The notes beneath the pieces were generated by a model. That model was not told the DNA's origin. It did no database searches and saw nothing but the letters and a program-made list of their open reading frames with translations. A program made the position numbers and the translations under genes. DNA of 64,000 nucleotides from VXNE01 sp963668365 (GTDB lineage Bacteria; Pseudomonadota; Gammaproteobacteria; Pseudomonadales; Azotimanducaceae): NCBI GenBank assembly GCA_963668365.1, contig OY764266.1, positions 2,418,001 through 2,482,000 of the forward strand, in the 5' to 3' direction. Position 1 is the stretch's first letter. The number at the start of each line of letters is the position of its first letter. This document shows, in pieces, positions 1 to 9,130 of the stretch.

Positions 1-2
1 GC

Positions 3-629
3 CAGGACCGCTATGCCGATCGCAGGCAGGGCGGAGGGACGCTGATGTCGGTCCAGGTGCATCACATCGACCTGCTGCGTTTCTATGTCGGAAACGTCAA
101 GCGGTTGACGGCCGTATGCAGGTCGGTGTCGCCGCGAATGGTCAACGACGCCGAAGACCTGGTCGCCGCGATCCTTGAATTCGAGAACGGCGCGCTCGGC
201 CATCTGTTCGCGGGCCCGGGCGAGACCCCCGAGGACGCGTCGGACGGCAGGCCCGTCACTGCCTCGACCCGGTCATACATGCTGTACGGCACCGAAGGCA
301 CCATTCACTCGACGCCGGAGACGCTTCCCGAGCACCACCACTTCGGCAGGATCATGTTTGCGCCGACGGAAAAGCAGCCCATCGATCGCAGTATTCCCGC
401 CGACGCGGAGCGGTGGATTCATCCGGCGTTCGAGCCAATTGACACAAGCGGTGTCGGTCTGCCCACCGTGAAACCCTTCGTCAACGAGATTCTGCACTTC
501 GAGGAGTGCATCAGGACGGGCAGGGAGCCCATCAGCAGCGGCCGGGACAACGTCGAGACGATGAAGATTATCTATGGCATCTGGGAGTCGTCCCGGACTG
601 GCAAGGCGGTCGAACTGGACGACCTCTAG
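3..629 (+). CDS. Gfo/Idh/MocA family oxidoreductase, C-terminal part (5' end outside window)
   Basis: The reading frame is open to the left edge of the window and the codons before the first ATG (45) read as ordinary protein (…RQGGGTLMS), so this is the C-terminal part of a longer gene. The segment VHHIDLLRFYVG is typical of the start of the C-terminal alpha/beta domain of NAD(P)-dependent sugar or inositol dehydrogenases of the Gfo/Idh/MocA family. The Rossmann nucleotide-binding half lies outside the window. The rest (FENGALGHLF, YGTEGTIHS, FEECIRTGREP) matches the family's substrate domain and its usual C-terminal helix. The substrate cannot be told. A complete member of the family lies at 33126-34178. 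The gene is followed by about 240 bp of non-coding DNA before the first Uma2 gene. Confidence 0.8.
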   Translation, partial: QDRYADRRQGGGTLMSVQVHHIDLLRFYVGNVKRLTAVCRSVSPRMVNDAEDLVAAILEFENGALGHLFAGPGETPEDASDGRPVTASTRSYMLYGTEGTIHSTPETLPEHHHFGRIMFAPTEKQPIDRSIPADAERWIHPAFEPIDTSGVGLPTVKPFVNEILHFEECIRTGREPISSGRDNVETMKIIYGIWESSRTGKAVELDDL

Positions 630-703
630 CGATGTTCTGAGAGCGTCTGTTGCATCGACTCCGGATGCTGTCGGAGGCGTCCTCGGCAGGCGTGGAGTCG
701 GGT

Positions 704-843
704 GATCGTCGCACAAAGATTGCGGACCTGGCCGATTGCGCGTTTTTCGCCGGTTCGTCACGCTCATGAAGCTCATCGAAGCGGTTTGAATGCATAAACG
801 AGGCCATGGTAATTTCGACGGCGATGCGCCGAACGGCGCGGCC
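704..843. repeat. Upstream repeat copy A (duplicated with Uma2 gene)
   Basis: About 140 bp immediately upstream of the first Uma2 gene is nearly identical to 1709-1849 upstream of the second. Both contain the same stretch from GATCRTCGCACA to CGGCGATGCGC with only scattered substitutions. The repeat shows that the gene was duplicated together with its upstream, presumably promoter-bearing, DNA. I see no clear -35/-10 pair in it. It also has a conserved open frame on the minus strand, which may be chance. Confidence 0.85.
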
Positions 844-866
844 ACGCGAGGCGAACGGGCGGTCCA

Positions 867-1580
867 ATGAAACAGCATCCCTTTCTTCCCGCCGAGGATC
901 CGCTGTATCCGAGTTCGGACGGCCTTCCCTTGGCTGAGAACGACTGGCAGCTAAGGACGATCTTCGGCGCTTTCAGCGCGCTGGACGTTCGCTACTCCGG
1001 TCGGCGGGACGTCTACGTGTCGAGCGATCTGCTGATCTACTACGAGGAGGGGAACCCGCGCAAGTCTGTCGCGCCGGACGTTTTCGTCGTCTTCGGGGCG
1101 GCAAACCACAAGCGCAACGTGTACAAGCTCTGGGAGGAGCCGAAGGCGCCGGACTTCGTTCTGGAGGTGGCGTCCAGGAACACCTGGCGAGAGGACCTGG
1201 GTCGAAAACGCGCGCTGTACGCTGAACTCGGGGTGCGCGAATACTGGCTGTTCGATCCGAAGGACGAGTACTTCGATCCGCCGCTGCAGGGTCTGGTCTT
1301 GCGGGAACGCGCCTATCGCGCGCTGCCGGCGCTCATGGAGAACGGCGCCCGGACGATTCGAAGCGAGGTGCTGGGTCTCGACTTGCGCGCGGAAAGCGGG
1401 GTGCTGCGCTTCCGCGATCCCGCGACCGGGCGGTATCTGAAGACCCACGCGGAAGCGACGAGGTCGGAGGTCGAGACGACGAAGGCTCTCGCCGAGGAGA
1501 GGGCGGCGCGGGGCGAGGCGACGAAGGCCCTTCGGGCCGCGGAGGCCCGCATCGCCGAACTGGAAGCGCGCCTGCGCTAG
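867..1580 (+). CDS. Uma2 family protein (DUF820, PD-(D/E)XK nuclease fold), copy A
   Basis: The 237-residue protein has the Uma2 core: SVAPDVFVVFG (the acidic residue of the nuclease fold), LEVASRNTWREDLGRK (the E-x-x-S/K-type segment) and the family signature LYAELGVREYWLFDP. The family is a putative PD-(D/E)XK endonuclease with unknown biological role, often in many copies in cyanobacteria and symbiont genomes. The last 45 residues are charged and heptad-like (ALAEERAARGEATKAL), a probable coiled coil. The start is the only ATG near a sensible N-terminus and aligns exactly with that of copy B. It is a near-duplicate of the gene at 1884-2555, with about 10 more residues in the coiled-coil tail. 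Confidence 0.85.
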   Translation: MKQHPFLPAEDPLYPSSDGLPLAENDWQLRTIFGAFSALDVRYSGRRDVYVSSDLLIYYEEGNPRKSVAPDVFVVFGAANHKRNVYKLWEEPKAPDFVLEVASRNTWREDLGRKRALYAELGVREYWLFDPKDEYFDPPLQGLVLRERAYRALPALMENGARTIRSEVLGLDLRAESGVLRFRDPATGRYLKTHAEATRSEVETTKALAEERAARGEATKALRAAEARIAELEARLR

Positions 1581-1608
1581 CGAGTTCGGGCGCGAATATC
1601 TCTTGCTT

Positions 1609-1631
1609 CGCGGAGGTTTCTAGCCTCCGCG
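1609..1631. terminator. Hairpin after Uma2 copy A
   Basis: CGCGGAGG and CCTCCGCG form a perfect 8-bp stem with a 7-nt loop, 29 bp after the stop codon. No T-run follows, so intrinsic termination is uncertain. It could instead slow RNA decay. Copy B lacks this hairpin. Confidence 0.45.
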
Positions 1632-1708
1632 GAAGACCGCGTACTGCATCATGCCCGGATGCGAATGCCGTCCGGGCGTCCGCAGTTCCGACAGTCATCG
1701 CGCGGGGC

Positions 1709-1849
1709 GATCATCGCACAGAGATTGCGGACCTGGCCGATTGCGCGTTCTTCGCCGCCTCGTCACGCTCATGAAGCTCATCGAAGCGGTTTGAATGCGC
1801 AAACGAGGCCATGGTAATTTCGACGGCGATGCGCTCCACGGCGCGGCCG
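1709..1849. repeat. Upstream repeat copy B (duplicated with Uma2 gene)
   Basis: This is the partner of the repeat at 704-843 and sits in the same place relative to the second Uma2 gene. Small differences (for example A to G, C to T) show that the duplication is not brand new. Confidence 0.85.
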
Positions 1850-1883
1850 CACCCGACAACGCACCTGACGGAAGGGCGCTCCC

Positions 1884-2555
1884 ATGAAGCAGAGTCCTTT
1901 TCTTCCCGCCGAGGATCCGCTGTACCCGAGTTCGGACGGCCTTCCGTTGGCTGAGAACGAATGGCAACTGAGGGCGATACATGACGCCTTCGGTGCGCTT
2001 GACGTTCGCTACCGGGAACGACCGGACATATACGTCGTGGCAGACCTCTTGATCTACTACGAGGAGGGGAACCCGCGCAAGTCCGTCGCGCCGGATGTCT
2101 TCGTCGTTTTCGGCGCGGCGAGCCACAAGCGCAACGTGTACAAGCTCTGGGAGGAGCCGAAGGCGCCGGACTTCGTTCTGGAGGTGGCGTCCGAGAACAC
2201 CTGGCGAGAGGACCTGGGTCGAAAACGCGCGCTGTACGCGGAACTCGGGGTGCGCGAATACTGGCTGTTCGATCCGAAGGACGAGTACTTCGATCCGCCG
2301 CTGCAGGGTCTGGTCTTGCGGGAACGCGCCTATCGCGCGCTGCCGGCGCTCATGGAGAACGGCGCCCGGACGATTCGAAGCGACGTGCTGGGACTCGACT
2401 TGCGCGCGGGAAGCGGCGAGTTGCGTTTTCGTGACCCCGCGACCGGGCAGTACCTGAAGACTCACTCGGAGGCGATAAGGTCGGAAGTCGAGACGACGAA
2501 GGCTCTTCGGGCCGCGGAGGCCCGCATCGCCGAACTCGAAGCGCGCCTGCGCTAG
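1884..2555 (+). CDS. Uma2 family protein (DUF820), copy B
   Basis: The 223-residue protein is nearly the same as copy A through the nuclease-fold core (residues about 40-165), with identical SVAPDVFVVFG, EDLGRKRALYAELG and REYWLFDP blocks. Most differences fall in residues 30-60 (ALDVRYRERPDIYVVADLL against copy A), which may be the more variable, possibly specificity-bearing, part. The C-terminal coiled coil is shorter. The short duplicated trailer (TAGCGAGTTCGG…) after both stops shows the repeat unit runs just past the gene. Function is unknown beyond the family assignment. Confidence 0.85.
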   Translation: MKQSPFLPAEDPLYPSSDGLPLAENEWQLRAIHDAFGALDVRYRERPDIYVVADLLIYYEEGNPRKSVAPDVFVVFGAASHKRNVYKLWEEPKAPDFVLEVASENTWREDLGRKRALYAELGVREYWLFDPKDEYFDPPLQGLVLRERAYRALPALMENGARTIRSDVLGLDLRAGSGELRFRDPATGQYLKTHSEAIRSEVETTKALRAAEARIAELEARLR

Positions 2556-2689
2556 CGAGTTCGGCCGCGAAGATTCCTTGCTTCGGGCTCGCACGCAAGA
2601 CCTGTATTGCGCGTAGGTCCTCGACCGCCCGCCCACGCGTCTGCGCGACCGAGCGCAATCATGCTGGAGTCGTGGCAAAGCAAGCGCGC

Positions 2690-2721
2690 AAAAAAACAGC
2701 CCGCACCTCTCGGTGCGGGCT
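2690..2721 (-). terminator. Rho-independent terminator of the TonB receptor gene
   Basis: On the minus strand AGCCCGCACC pairs with GGTGCGGGCT (10 bp, perfect) across a 4-nt loop, followed by GTTTTTTT. This is a textbook intrinsic terminator 34 bp after the stop of the receptor gene at 2755-5607. Confidence 0.95.
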
Positions 2722-2754
2722 GCGCTAGGGACAAACCTAAGCTGGATTAAGCCG

Positions 2755-5607
2755 TTACCGGTTCATCCTGTACTCAAACCCGATCGACCGCGGCGGATGG
2801 AAACCGTGGTACCCGCTGTCACCCAGCGAGTAGGGTGCGATCTCATCCATGACGTTGTTGACATAGAGGCCGACCTCGTAGTTGTCGCGGGCAAACATGA
2901 GCTTCGCATTCAGGAAGCCGTAAGTTGGCGTCTCCCGCTCGTTGTTTTCGGTCCTGAACACTTTCTTGCCCCGGTAGTAGTAATCGCCGCGCAAACTACC
3001 GTCGTAGCCGGCGATCTGGAAGTCATACTGCGCCGAGGCGAAGTAAGCCAGTACCGGCGTCAGGCGAATGCGGTTGCCGGGAGCGATGTTGATGGCTACG
3101 CCTGCTCCCGCTATGGTCCCGCCCGCCTCCTGCGCCAGGGTTTCCGCATCGGGGATCCACGAGCCGCCCCCCCGCAGGCTTAGCGAATCGGTCAACTGCC
3201 CCCGAAACTCGAATTCGAGGCCGCGGGACTTGGCCTGGCCGATGTTGTCGCTGACGCTTGTGGGATAGGGCGGGGCTCCCCCGACCGGGTTAGCGGGATC
3301 CACCAGTTCGCGGAACACGAATGACGTGGTCACCACCGCGTTCGCGATGTCCATCTGGTAGGCGGCCAGGGTGAAGTCGAGCCGTCCATCCAGGACCGTC
3401 GTCTTGATTCCCAACTCCAGGGACGTCACATCGTCGCCTTCGAACGTCAGCAGGTCCTGGGCGGCGTTAAGGTTCTCCTGGGCGCCGGGAACTCCCCGTG
3501 CGGACAGTTCCTCGTACTCGACCAGCCGCGACACGAGCCCCGTGTTTACGCCTCCGGCGCGGAACGCGTTCGCCGCCATGGCGTAGACCATCGTGGAGTC
3601 GTTGGGGCGCCAGGTGAGCGTGACCTTCGGCGCTGCTTTCTGCTGGGTCTGCGTCTCGGCGCGTTGCGTCATCTCGTCGAACGTGGACCATCTGCCGCTG
3701 GGGCCGGCAAAGGTGGCGAACTCGCTCCGGGCCAGGCGGACTCCGGCCAGGATCTCCAACTGATCGGTTAGCGCATAGCTCACCTCGCCGAAGATGGCAG
3801 ACTCTTCCCGCTGGTGAGTCGAGGCGGCGCCCGGCCGACCAGAGCTGGTTGTTTGCAAGAGCCGGTGCATTGTCCGTATCTGGTCGTGCGTCAACGCGGG
3901 GTTGTAGGTAATGCCCGCGGACCGGCTATTTTGGCAGGTGATATCCGGGTAGGCGGCACCACCGAAGATGGACCTGTTCTGGTGCCCCACCGCGCCGCAA
4001 TACATCCAGGAGCGCGGATCATCCTCGTCCGCGTTTGTCTCGAGATAGGCGCCCGCGGCCCACTGCAACCGGCTTTCCGGGTTGTTGGAAACCAGGCGCA
4101 CCTCGTGGGTCATGCGGTCGTAGAGATTCAGGCCAGCCCTGCTGCTGCTGCGGCCCCAGAAGACGCCGGAATCGCAATCGAATTCCGGTATCGCTGCTTT
4201 GCATACTTCAATCATCCGCCAGTGCCAATCCGTGTAGCCGTACCAATCGCACATGATCCTCTGATCGAGCGTCAACGGGCCGGACCTGCACTCTGCGAAC
4301 CGTGAGCCGCGACCATTTGGACCGGTCAATATCAGCTTGTGATTATCAGGCTGAGAAAGCCATGCATGAAATCTGTCCTGGGGAAGACTGTCCGGGGTAA
4401 GGGTGCCGAATCGGCCGCCGACCCTCTGCTCCTCCGAGTGGGCGATGTGGTGCTCGTATATCCCCGAGGACCATGTCAGGTCCGCGAAATCGAGCTCCCA
4501 TTCGATGCTGAGGTTGTTGATCCACGTCTTCGACCATCCACCGTCGTTCCATTGCGGCGAGGCCATGTGCGTCACGTAGACGTGCTCGGGGCCCGCCTTG
4601 AATCTCGCGGTCTCTCCGTCCAACGCGCCGTTCTCGCCCCTTTCGCAATTCGTTGCCGGGTCGATCCAGTCGGCGCCCGAAGCCAGGCCTGCCGTTACGG
4701 GAAAGCGCGGTATCTGGGCGACAAAATCGCCGGGGGCGAGATTGCCTGCAGCGGGGCGGCCGTCCACGTAGCAGTGATGGGCGGTCCCGGGAGCGCCGTG
4801 CGTGGAGTCGACAAAGTGGCGCGTGAAATTGACCGTGACCCTGTCACTCGCATACCAGGAGAGTTGGGCCCGGAATCCGAACTCGTCGCGGAAATCGACA
4901 TCCGGAATGATTCGGGGTCCGTACTTGTCGAGGATGCCGGGCTTGTTCCGCGAGTATGGCGTAATGCGCGCCGCGATCCGCTCACCGAGCGGAATGTTGA
5001 TCATGGCGTCGATGCGGTGCCCCGTGTCATCGGAATGGTACGGGTTCTCGACCCTAGCGGAGAGGGCCCAGTCGAAGCCCTCGGGACTCGGCTTCTTGGT
5101 GATGTAGCGGACCGCCGCCGCCATGCTGCCTTGGCCGTAGAGCGTGCCCTGCGGCCCCTTCAGCACTTCGATGCGCTCCAGGTCGAAGTTCGGAAGCTGC
5201 GGTGATCGTGCGCCCAGGCCCTGTACCGGGGTGTTGTCGATGTACATCGACACCGGCCCCGTCGGGGACCTGAACTGGGCGATCCCGCGCGCGTTGACGT
5301 AGTGCCAGGTCGGCGCGGCCTGCCCATAGTTGAGTCCCGGGACCGACAGGAACAGGTCCGTGATGTCTTCGACGCCCCGTTGCTCGATCTCGATGTCCGT
5401 CAACGCCGTGATGGTCAAGGGCGTGTCCATCAACTGCGTGTCGCGGTAGGTGGCGGTGACGATTATCTCTTCGACCAGCGAATCGTCATCGGCGTCTTCT
5501 CCCTCGTCTTCGTCGGACTGGGCCGACGCAGGCAGGCAGAACGTCATGCCGATCGCGGCGAATGCCGCAATGCCGAGCTGTCGCCAGCTCGTGGAATAGG
5601 TAGTCAT
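2755..5607 (-). CDS. TonB-dependent outer-membrane receptor (950 aa)
   Basis: The protein is a large outer-membrane active transporter powered by TonB-ExbBD. Residues 1-30 are a signal peptide ending ASA-Q. An acidic linker leads to a TonB box at about 46-55 (EEIIVTATYR). The plug follows (RGVEDITDLFLSVPGL; RIEVLKGPQGTLYGQGSMAAAVRY), then a long barrel. The ligand cannot be read from sequence. The plug style (VTATYR, LKGPQGTLYG) is that of the broad receptor group of marine and sphingomonad-like proteobacteria that take up complex organic molecules. The start has a purine-rich AAGGGGGAAA ahead of ATG. It is divergent from the TPR/CRTAC1 lipoprotein pair, a neighbourhood that suggests shared nutrient scavenging (inference). 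It ends in a strong terminator. Confidence 0.9.
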   Translation of the reverse strand: MTTYSTSWRQLGIAAFAAIGMTFCLPASAQSDEDEGEDADDDSLVEEIIVTATYRDTQLMDTPLTITALTDIEIEQRGVEDITDLFLSVPGLNYGQAAPTWHYVNARGIAQFRSPTGPVSMYIDNTPVQGLGARSPQLPNFDLERIEVLKGPQGTLYGQGSMAAAVRYITKKPSPEGFDWALSARVENPYHSDDTGHRIDAMINIPLGERIAARITPYSRNKPGILDKYGPRIIPDVDFRDEFGFRAQLSWYASDRVTVNFTRHFVDSTHGAPGTAHHCYVDGRPAAGNLAPGDFVAQIPRFPVTAGLASGADWIDPATNCERGENGALDGETARFKAGPEHVYVTHMASPQWNDGGWSKTWINNLSIEWELDFADLTWSSGIYEHHIAHSEEQRVGGRFGTLTPDSLPQDRFHAWLSQPDNHKLILTGPNGRGSRFAECRSGPLTLDQRIMCDWYGYTDWHWRMIEVCKAAIPEFDCDSGVFWGRSSSRAGLNLYDRMTHEVRLVSNNPESRLQWAAGAYLETNADEDDPRSWMYCGAVGHQNRSIFGGAAYPDITCQNSRSAGITYNPALTHDQIRTMHRLLQTTSSGRPGAASTHQREESAIFGEVSYALTDQLEILAGVRLARSEFATFAGPSGRWSTFDEMTQRAETQTQQKAAPKVTLTWRPNDSTMVYAMAANAFRAGGVNTGLVSRLVEYEELSARGVPGAQENLNAAQDLLTFEGDDVTSLELGIKTTVLDGRLDFTLAAYQMDIANAVVTTSFVFRELVDPANPVGGAPPYPTSVSDNIGQAKSRGLEFEFRGQLTDSLSLRGGGSWIPDAETLAQEAGGTIAGAGVAINIAPGNRIRLTPVLAYFASAQYDFQIAGYDGSLRGDYYYRGKKVFRTENNERETPTYGFLNAKLMFARDNYEVGLYVNNVMDEIAPYSLGDSGYHGFHPPRSIGFEYRMNR

Positions 5608-5977
5608 TAATTTCCCCCTTATAGGTTGTCAAAAAGCAACCGGTGACGTCGCATCACTGGGGAATGGTTGTTACACCACTCGCCGACACACGATGCCGCG
5701 CCGACGGTGTCCTCTCCCATAACTACACCCCCCTTGGTACACCAACCATGCGTTCTTGTCAATCTGCGCCCGCCGCCCGTGTTGACAACATCTGCGCCCG
5801 CCGCTCGCCGCAGAGTCCTTTGACGACCGGGCTTGACAGAGCGTGTGAGCACGATCGAAATTGGGCAGCCTTCAACAAGTGTGGGTCACCGAGCATGGGC
5901 GGCCCGGACTGCGACACGCTGGTGGCCCACCATCTGATCGGAGCAAAATGCCCCCACTCCAATGGAGCGCTTTCTTC
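5608..5977. promoter_or_regulatory. Divergent intergenic region with paired repeats
   Basis: About 370 bp separate the receptor (minus) from the TPR gene (plus). It holds an inverted pair TTGTCAA (5756-5762) and TTGACAA (5782-5788), and a direct repeat TCTGCGCCCGCCGC (5763-5776 and 5791-5804). A TTGACA box at 5833-5838 could be a -35 for the plus gene, but its -10 partner is weak. On the minus strand TTGACA starting at 5762 followed by TACCAA after 17 bp is a candidate for the receptor. A common regulator binding the repeats is possible. Confidence 0.35.
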
Positions 5978-7435
5978 ATGGACCACAACGGACGCGGCTG
6001 GACTCGGTCTTCGATGGCCTTCGCAAGTCTCGTCGTGTGGCTGACGTCTGGAATCGCCCTGACAGCCTGTAACGGCAAGAACGACGCGGTCGAACCGCCG
6101 GTGGTCGCCGGCGTCGACTCACCGGATGAGGATCTCGCGCAGTTTCTCGACGGGATGATCCAGGACGCCCGCTCGTTGCCGACCTCGGGCCTGATGCGGG
6201 GCCGCCTGGCCATGGCCTACGAGAACAACCTTTTCCTCGATGAGGCGCTGATCACCTACGCGCAGGCTGCGGCCCTCGACCCGGCGGACTTCCGCTGGCC
6301 GTACTTCAGCGCGCTGCTGCGGGGCAGGCATGGGCGGTATCAGGCAGCGCTTGACGACCTTGAACGCGCGATCGAGATAGATGCGGACTACGCGCCGGCC
6401 TGGCTCTGGCACGGCACCTGGCTGCTGGACCTGGATCGCCCCTCTGAGGCCATGACGGCCTTCGAGCGTGCCGATGCCCTGGGGGCGGACGAGGAAGCGG
6501 CCTTTGGACGGGCCCGCGCGCTGATCGCCCAGGGAAAACACGCCGATGCCGTGACCCTGCTCGAACCGCTGGCGCGGGACTATCGCCATCCGTACATCTA
6601 TCGCACGCTGGGATTCGCGTTCAGGGCGCTCGGCCGGATGGAAGAGGCGCGCAAGGCCGTGGCATTGGGCCGGTCGGCGGACCCGCTTTCCTGGAGGGAC
6701 CCGCGCGCCGCGGAAAAGGCAGCTTTCGTTCGGGGAATCGGCCGGTTCTCGTTTGCCCAGAACCTGCTCGGTGCGGGCAAGGTCGATGACGCGCTCGCGA
6801 TCCTCGAAGTATTGCGTGCCGAGCAGCCCGACGAGACGTGTGGAGAGACGGGCCATCACGCGCTGCGTACGTGCGAAGTCCTGAATGCGCTGAGCCTTGC
6901 GTACGCGCGGGCGGGCCGCGTCGACGAGGCGTTCGAACTCGTGCAGCGGGGCCTCTCGATCAATCCTGATTTCTTTCCCTTTCACCTCAATATCGCGGAC
7001 CGTTACCGCGGCCGCCGGCAACTGGATAACGCGCTCCGCCACATCGAACGCGCCATCGTCTTGAACCCCTCGCTCGGTTACGGTTACGAGCAGCGCGGGC
7101 GACTGTTGATCGGCCTCGGCCGGTATGACGAGGCCATGGCCGCCCTTGAGACCGCGGTACGCCTCGCGCCGGCGCTGCCGGTGACACTGTTGTACCTGGG
7201 CATGGTCGAAGGCGAGCGCAAGCGCTGGCCGCAGGCGATCAAGCACCTGAGGCGCGCAGTCCGCCTGGACCCGGAGTTCGCGGTGGGGCACGCTTACCTA
7301 TCCCGCAGCCTGGCTGAGACCGGTCGAATGGAAGAGGCCCGGCGAGCTTTCCGGATGGCACAAGAGAACAACGCTCCGGCCTATGAGCTTAAAGCAACCG
7401 AGCAACGACTGAAGGAACTGGAGGCCGCGCCCTGA
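5978..7435 (+). CDS. Tetratricopeptide-repeat lipoprotein
   Basis: With the start at 5978 (GGAG 10 bp upstream) the protein has 485 residues and a lipoprotein signal: a hydrophobic stretch ending LTAC with Cys31 as lipidation site. A further upstream ATG at 5948 is possible. The rest is a run of TPR units, such as residues with ALDDLERAIEIDADYAPAW, EARKAVALGRSADPLSW and RYDEAMAALETAVRLAPALP, which build a helical protein-binding scaffold. The stop overlaps the next ATG (TGATG), so translation is coupled with the FG-GAP lipoprotein, and the two probably act together at the cell surface or in the periplasm. The pairing of TPR and CRTAC1-type genes next to a TonB receptor is seen in other bacteria, but the function is not established. 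Confidence 0.85.
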   Translation: MDHNGRGWTRSSMAFASLVVWLTSGIALTACNGKNDAVEPPVVAGVDSPDEDLAQFLDGMIQDARSLPTSGLMRGRLAMAYENNLFLDEALITYAQAAALDPADFRWPYFSALLRGRHGRYQAALDDLERAIEIDADYAPAWLWHGTWLLDLDRPSEAMTAFERADALGADEEAAFGRARALIAQGKHADAVTLLEPLARDYRHPYIYRTLGFAFRALGRMEEARKAVALGRSADPLSWRDPRAAEKAAFVRGIGRFSFAQNLLGAGKVDDALAILEVLRAEQPDETCGETGHHALRTCEVLNALSLAYARAGRVDEAFELVQRGLSINPDFFPFHLNIADRYRGRRQLDNALRHIERAIVLNPSLGYGYEQRGRLLIGLGRYDEAMAALETAVRLAPALPVTLLYLGMVEGERKRWPQAIKHLRRAVRLDPEFAVGHAYLSRSLAETGRMEEARRAFRMAQENNAPAYELKATEQRLKELEAAP

Positions 7436-9105
7436 TGCGAGCGAACTTCGGGATCCTCGCGGCGGTCACCGGGATGGCGCTCCTGTCGGTGATGTCGGCG
7501 TGTTCACCCTCAGGGGTGCGGGATGGTCCATGGTTCAGCGAGGAAGCTCGACAGCGCGGTCTCGATTTCGAGCACCGATCCGGCTACACCGCCCGCCCGC
7601 TATTGCCGGAGATCCTCGCCGGGGGCGCGGCTCTGGCCGACGTGGACGGCGACGGCGACCTCGACGCATACCTGGTCCAGAGCGGTCGAATCGGTTCGGA
7701 CAACGTCGACGCGCCCAACCGGCTCTACCTGAACCGCGGCGACGGATACTTCGAAGAAGCGCCGGGAGCGTCCGGCGCCGACGATCGCGGCTATGGCATG
7801 GGCGCCGCGGCGGGCGACTACGACAACGACGGCGATGTCGACCTGTACGTCACGAACTACGGTCCGAACGTCCTGTACAGGAACGACGGCGCGGGACGAT
7901 TCGAGGACGTGTCGATCGCGGCGGGGGTCGACGATCCGGGCTGGGGCAGCGCGGCGGCCTTCCTGGATCTCGATGCGGACGGCGATCTGGACCTGTTCGT
8001 CGTCAACTACATGAACTGGACGCCCGAAATCGAGCGGGACTGCTATGTGCGCGGAGCGATCACGTATTGCGGTCCCGGACAATACGCGCTCCCGGCCATG
8101 GATCGGCTGTACCGGAACAACGGCGACGGCACCTTCACGGACACCACCTTCGATGCCGGCATCAATGTCGCCTTCGGCAACGGTCTGGGAATCGTCGGCG
8201 CAGACTTCAATCGGGACGGACTCACGGACGTGTTCGTGGCCAACGACATGCTGGTCAACCAGTTGTGGCTGAATCGCGGGGACCTGCGCTTCGAGGACGA
8301 TTCGCTGCTCTGGGGTTGCGCCGTGGACGAGCACGGCATCGAAAAGGCCGGAATGGGTGTCGCCGCGGCGGACTTCGACGACGATGACGATACCGACCTG
8401 CTGGTCGTGAACATGGAGCAGCAGACCGATTCTTTCTTCCGCAACGAAGGCGGCTACTTCGTCGACGCCACCCGCGCGGTGGGGCTCGGTGCTTCGAGCC
8501 TGCGCCATACGCGTTTCGGCGTGGCCCTGGCGGATTTCGACAACGATAGCCGCCTGGACCTGTACGAGGCGAATGGTCGAATCGAGTCCTCGGATCCCTC
8601 GGTTGTGCAGGAATTCGCCGAGCCCAACACGCTGTATCGCGGCAAGGCGGCGGAGAACTCGGTCCGATTCGAGGAAGTCGCGCCCGTGGGCGGCGTCAGT
8701 CCGCCGCTCGTGCACACAAGCCGGGGTGTCGCCGTCGGCGACGTGGACAACGACGGCGGCCTGGACCTGCTGGTCGTGAATCGCGATGCCGAGCCGTATC
8801 TCCTGATGAACAAGGTTGCCCGGGGAAACTGGGTCCGATTCGAAGTACGCGCGGCCGCAGGCTGCGATGCGCACGCGGCGAGCGTTACCGCAACCGTCGG
8901 AGCCGCCCGCCTGCGCCGCGATGTGCAGCCGGGCGCGAGCTACCTCGCGTCAAGCGATCCGCGGGTGCACTTCGGTCTCGGCCGGGAGCCACGGGCCGAG
9001 AACGTGATCGTGACCTGGCCGGGTGGAGAGAAGGAAGCCTTCGGTGGCTTCGAGGCGGGACGCACCTATCGCCTGACTCAAGGTCTCGGCAACCTTGTGA
9101 AATAA
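7435..9105 (+). CDS. CRTAC1 family FG-GAP/VCBS repeat lipoprotein with ASPIC/UnbV domain
   Basis: The 556-residue protein has a lipobox (SVMSAC, Cys23) and seven calcium-binding-type loops of the form (A/G)DxDxDGxxDxxV (for example DVDGDGDLDAYL, DYDNDGDVDLYV, DVDNDGGLDLLV), spread over residues about 70-460. This is the signature of an integrin-like FG-GAP/VCBS beta-propeller. The C-terminal about 85 residues (GASYLASSDPRVHFGLG, VTWPGGEKEAF) are the ASPIC/UnbV domain found in CRTAC1 homologues. It is a surface or periplasmic, calcium-bound protein, with carbohydrate or protein binding likely. It overlaps the TPR gene by one base, so the two form one operon. The molecular role is not known. 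Confidence 0.9.
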   Translation: MRANFGILAAVTGMALLSVMSACSPSGVRDGPWFSEEARQRGLDFEHRSGYTARPLLPEILAGGAALADVDGDGDLDAYLVQSGRIGSDNVDAPNRLYLNRGDGYFEEAPGASGADDRGYGMGAAAGDYDNDGDVDLYVTNYGPNVLYRNDGAGRFEDVSIAAGVDDPGWGSAAAFLDLDADGDLDLFVVNYMNWTPEIERDCYVRGAITYCGPGQYALPAMDRLYRNNGDGTFTDTTFDAGINVAFGNGLGIVGADFNRDGLTDVFVANDMLVNQLWLNRGDLRFEDDSLLWGCAVDEHGIEKAGMGVAAADFDDDDDTDLLVVNMEQQTDSFFRNEGGYFVDATRAVGLGASSLRHTRFGVALADFDNDSRLDLYEANGRIESSDPSVVQEFAEPNTLYRGKAAENSVRFEEVAPVGGVSPPLVHTSRGVAVGDVDNDGGLDLLVVNRDAEPYLLMNKVARGNWVRFEVRAAAGCDAHAASVTATVGAARLRRDVQPGASYLASSDPRVHFGLGREPRAENVIVTWPGGEKEAFGGFEAGRTYRLTQGLGNLVK

Positions 9106-9130
9106 CCTTCGCCCGGCCATGGTCCTGGGC

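Noticed and set aside
5608..5740. A cobalamin riboswitch before the large TonB receptor
   Set aside because: No B12-box (GCCACTG-like) or matching aptamer structure is found on the minus strand.
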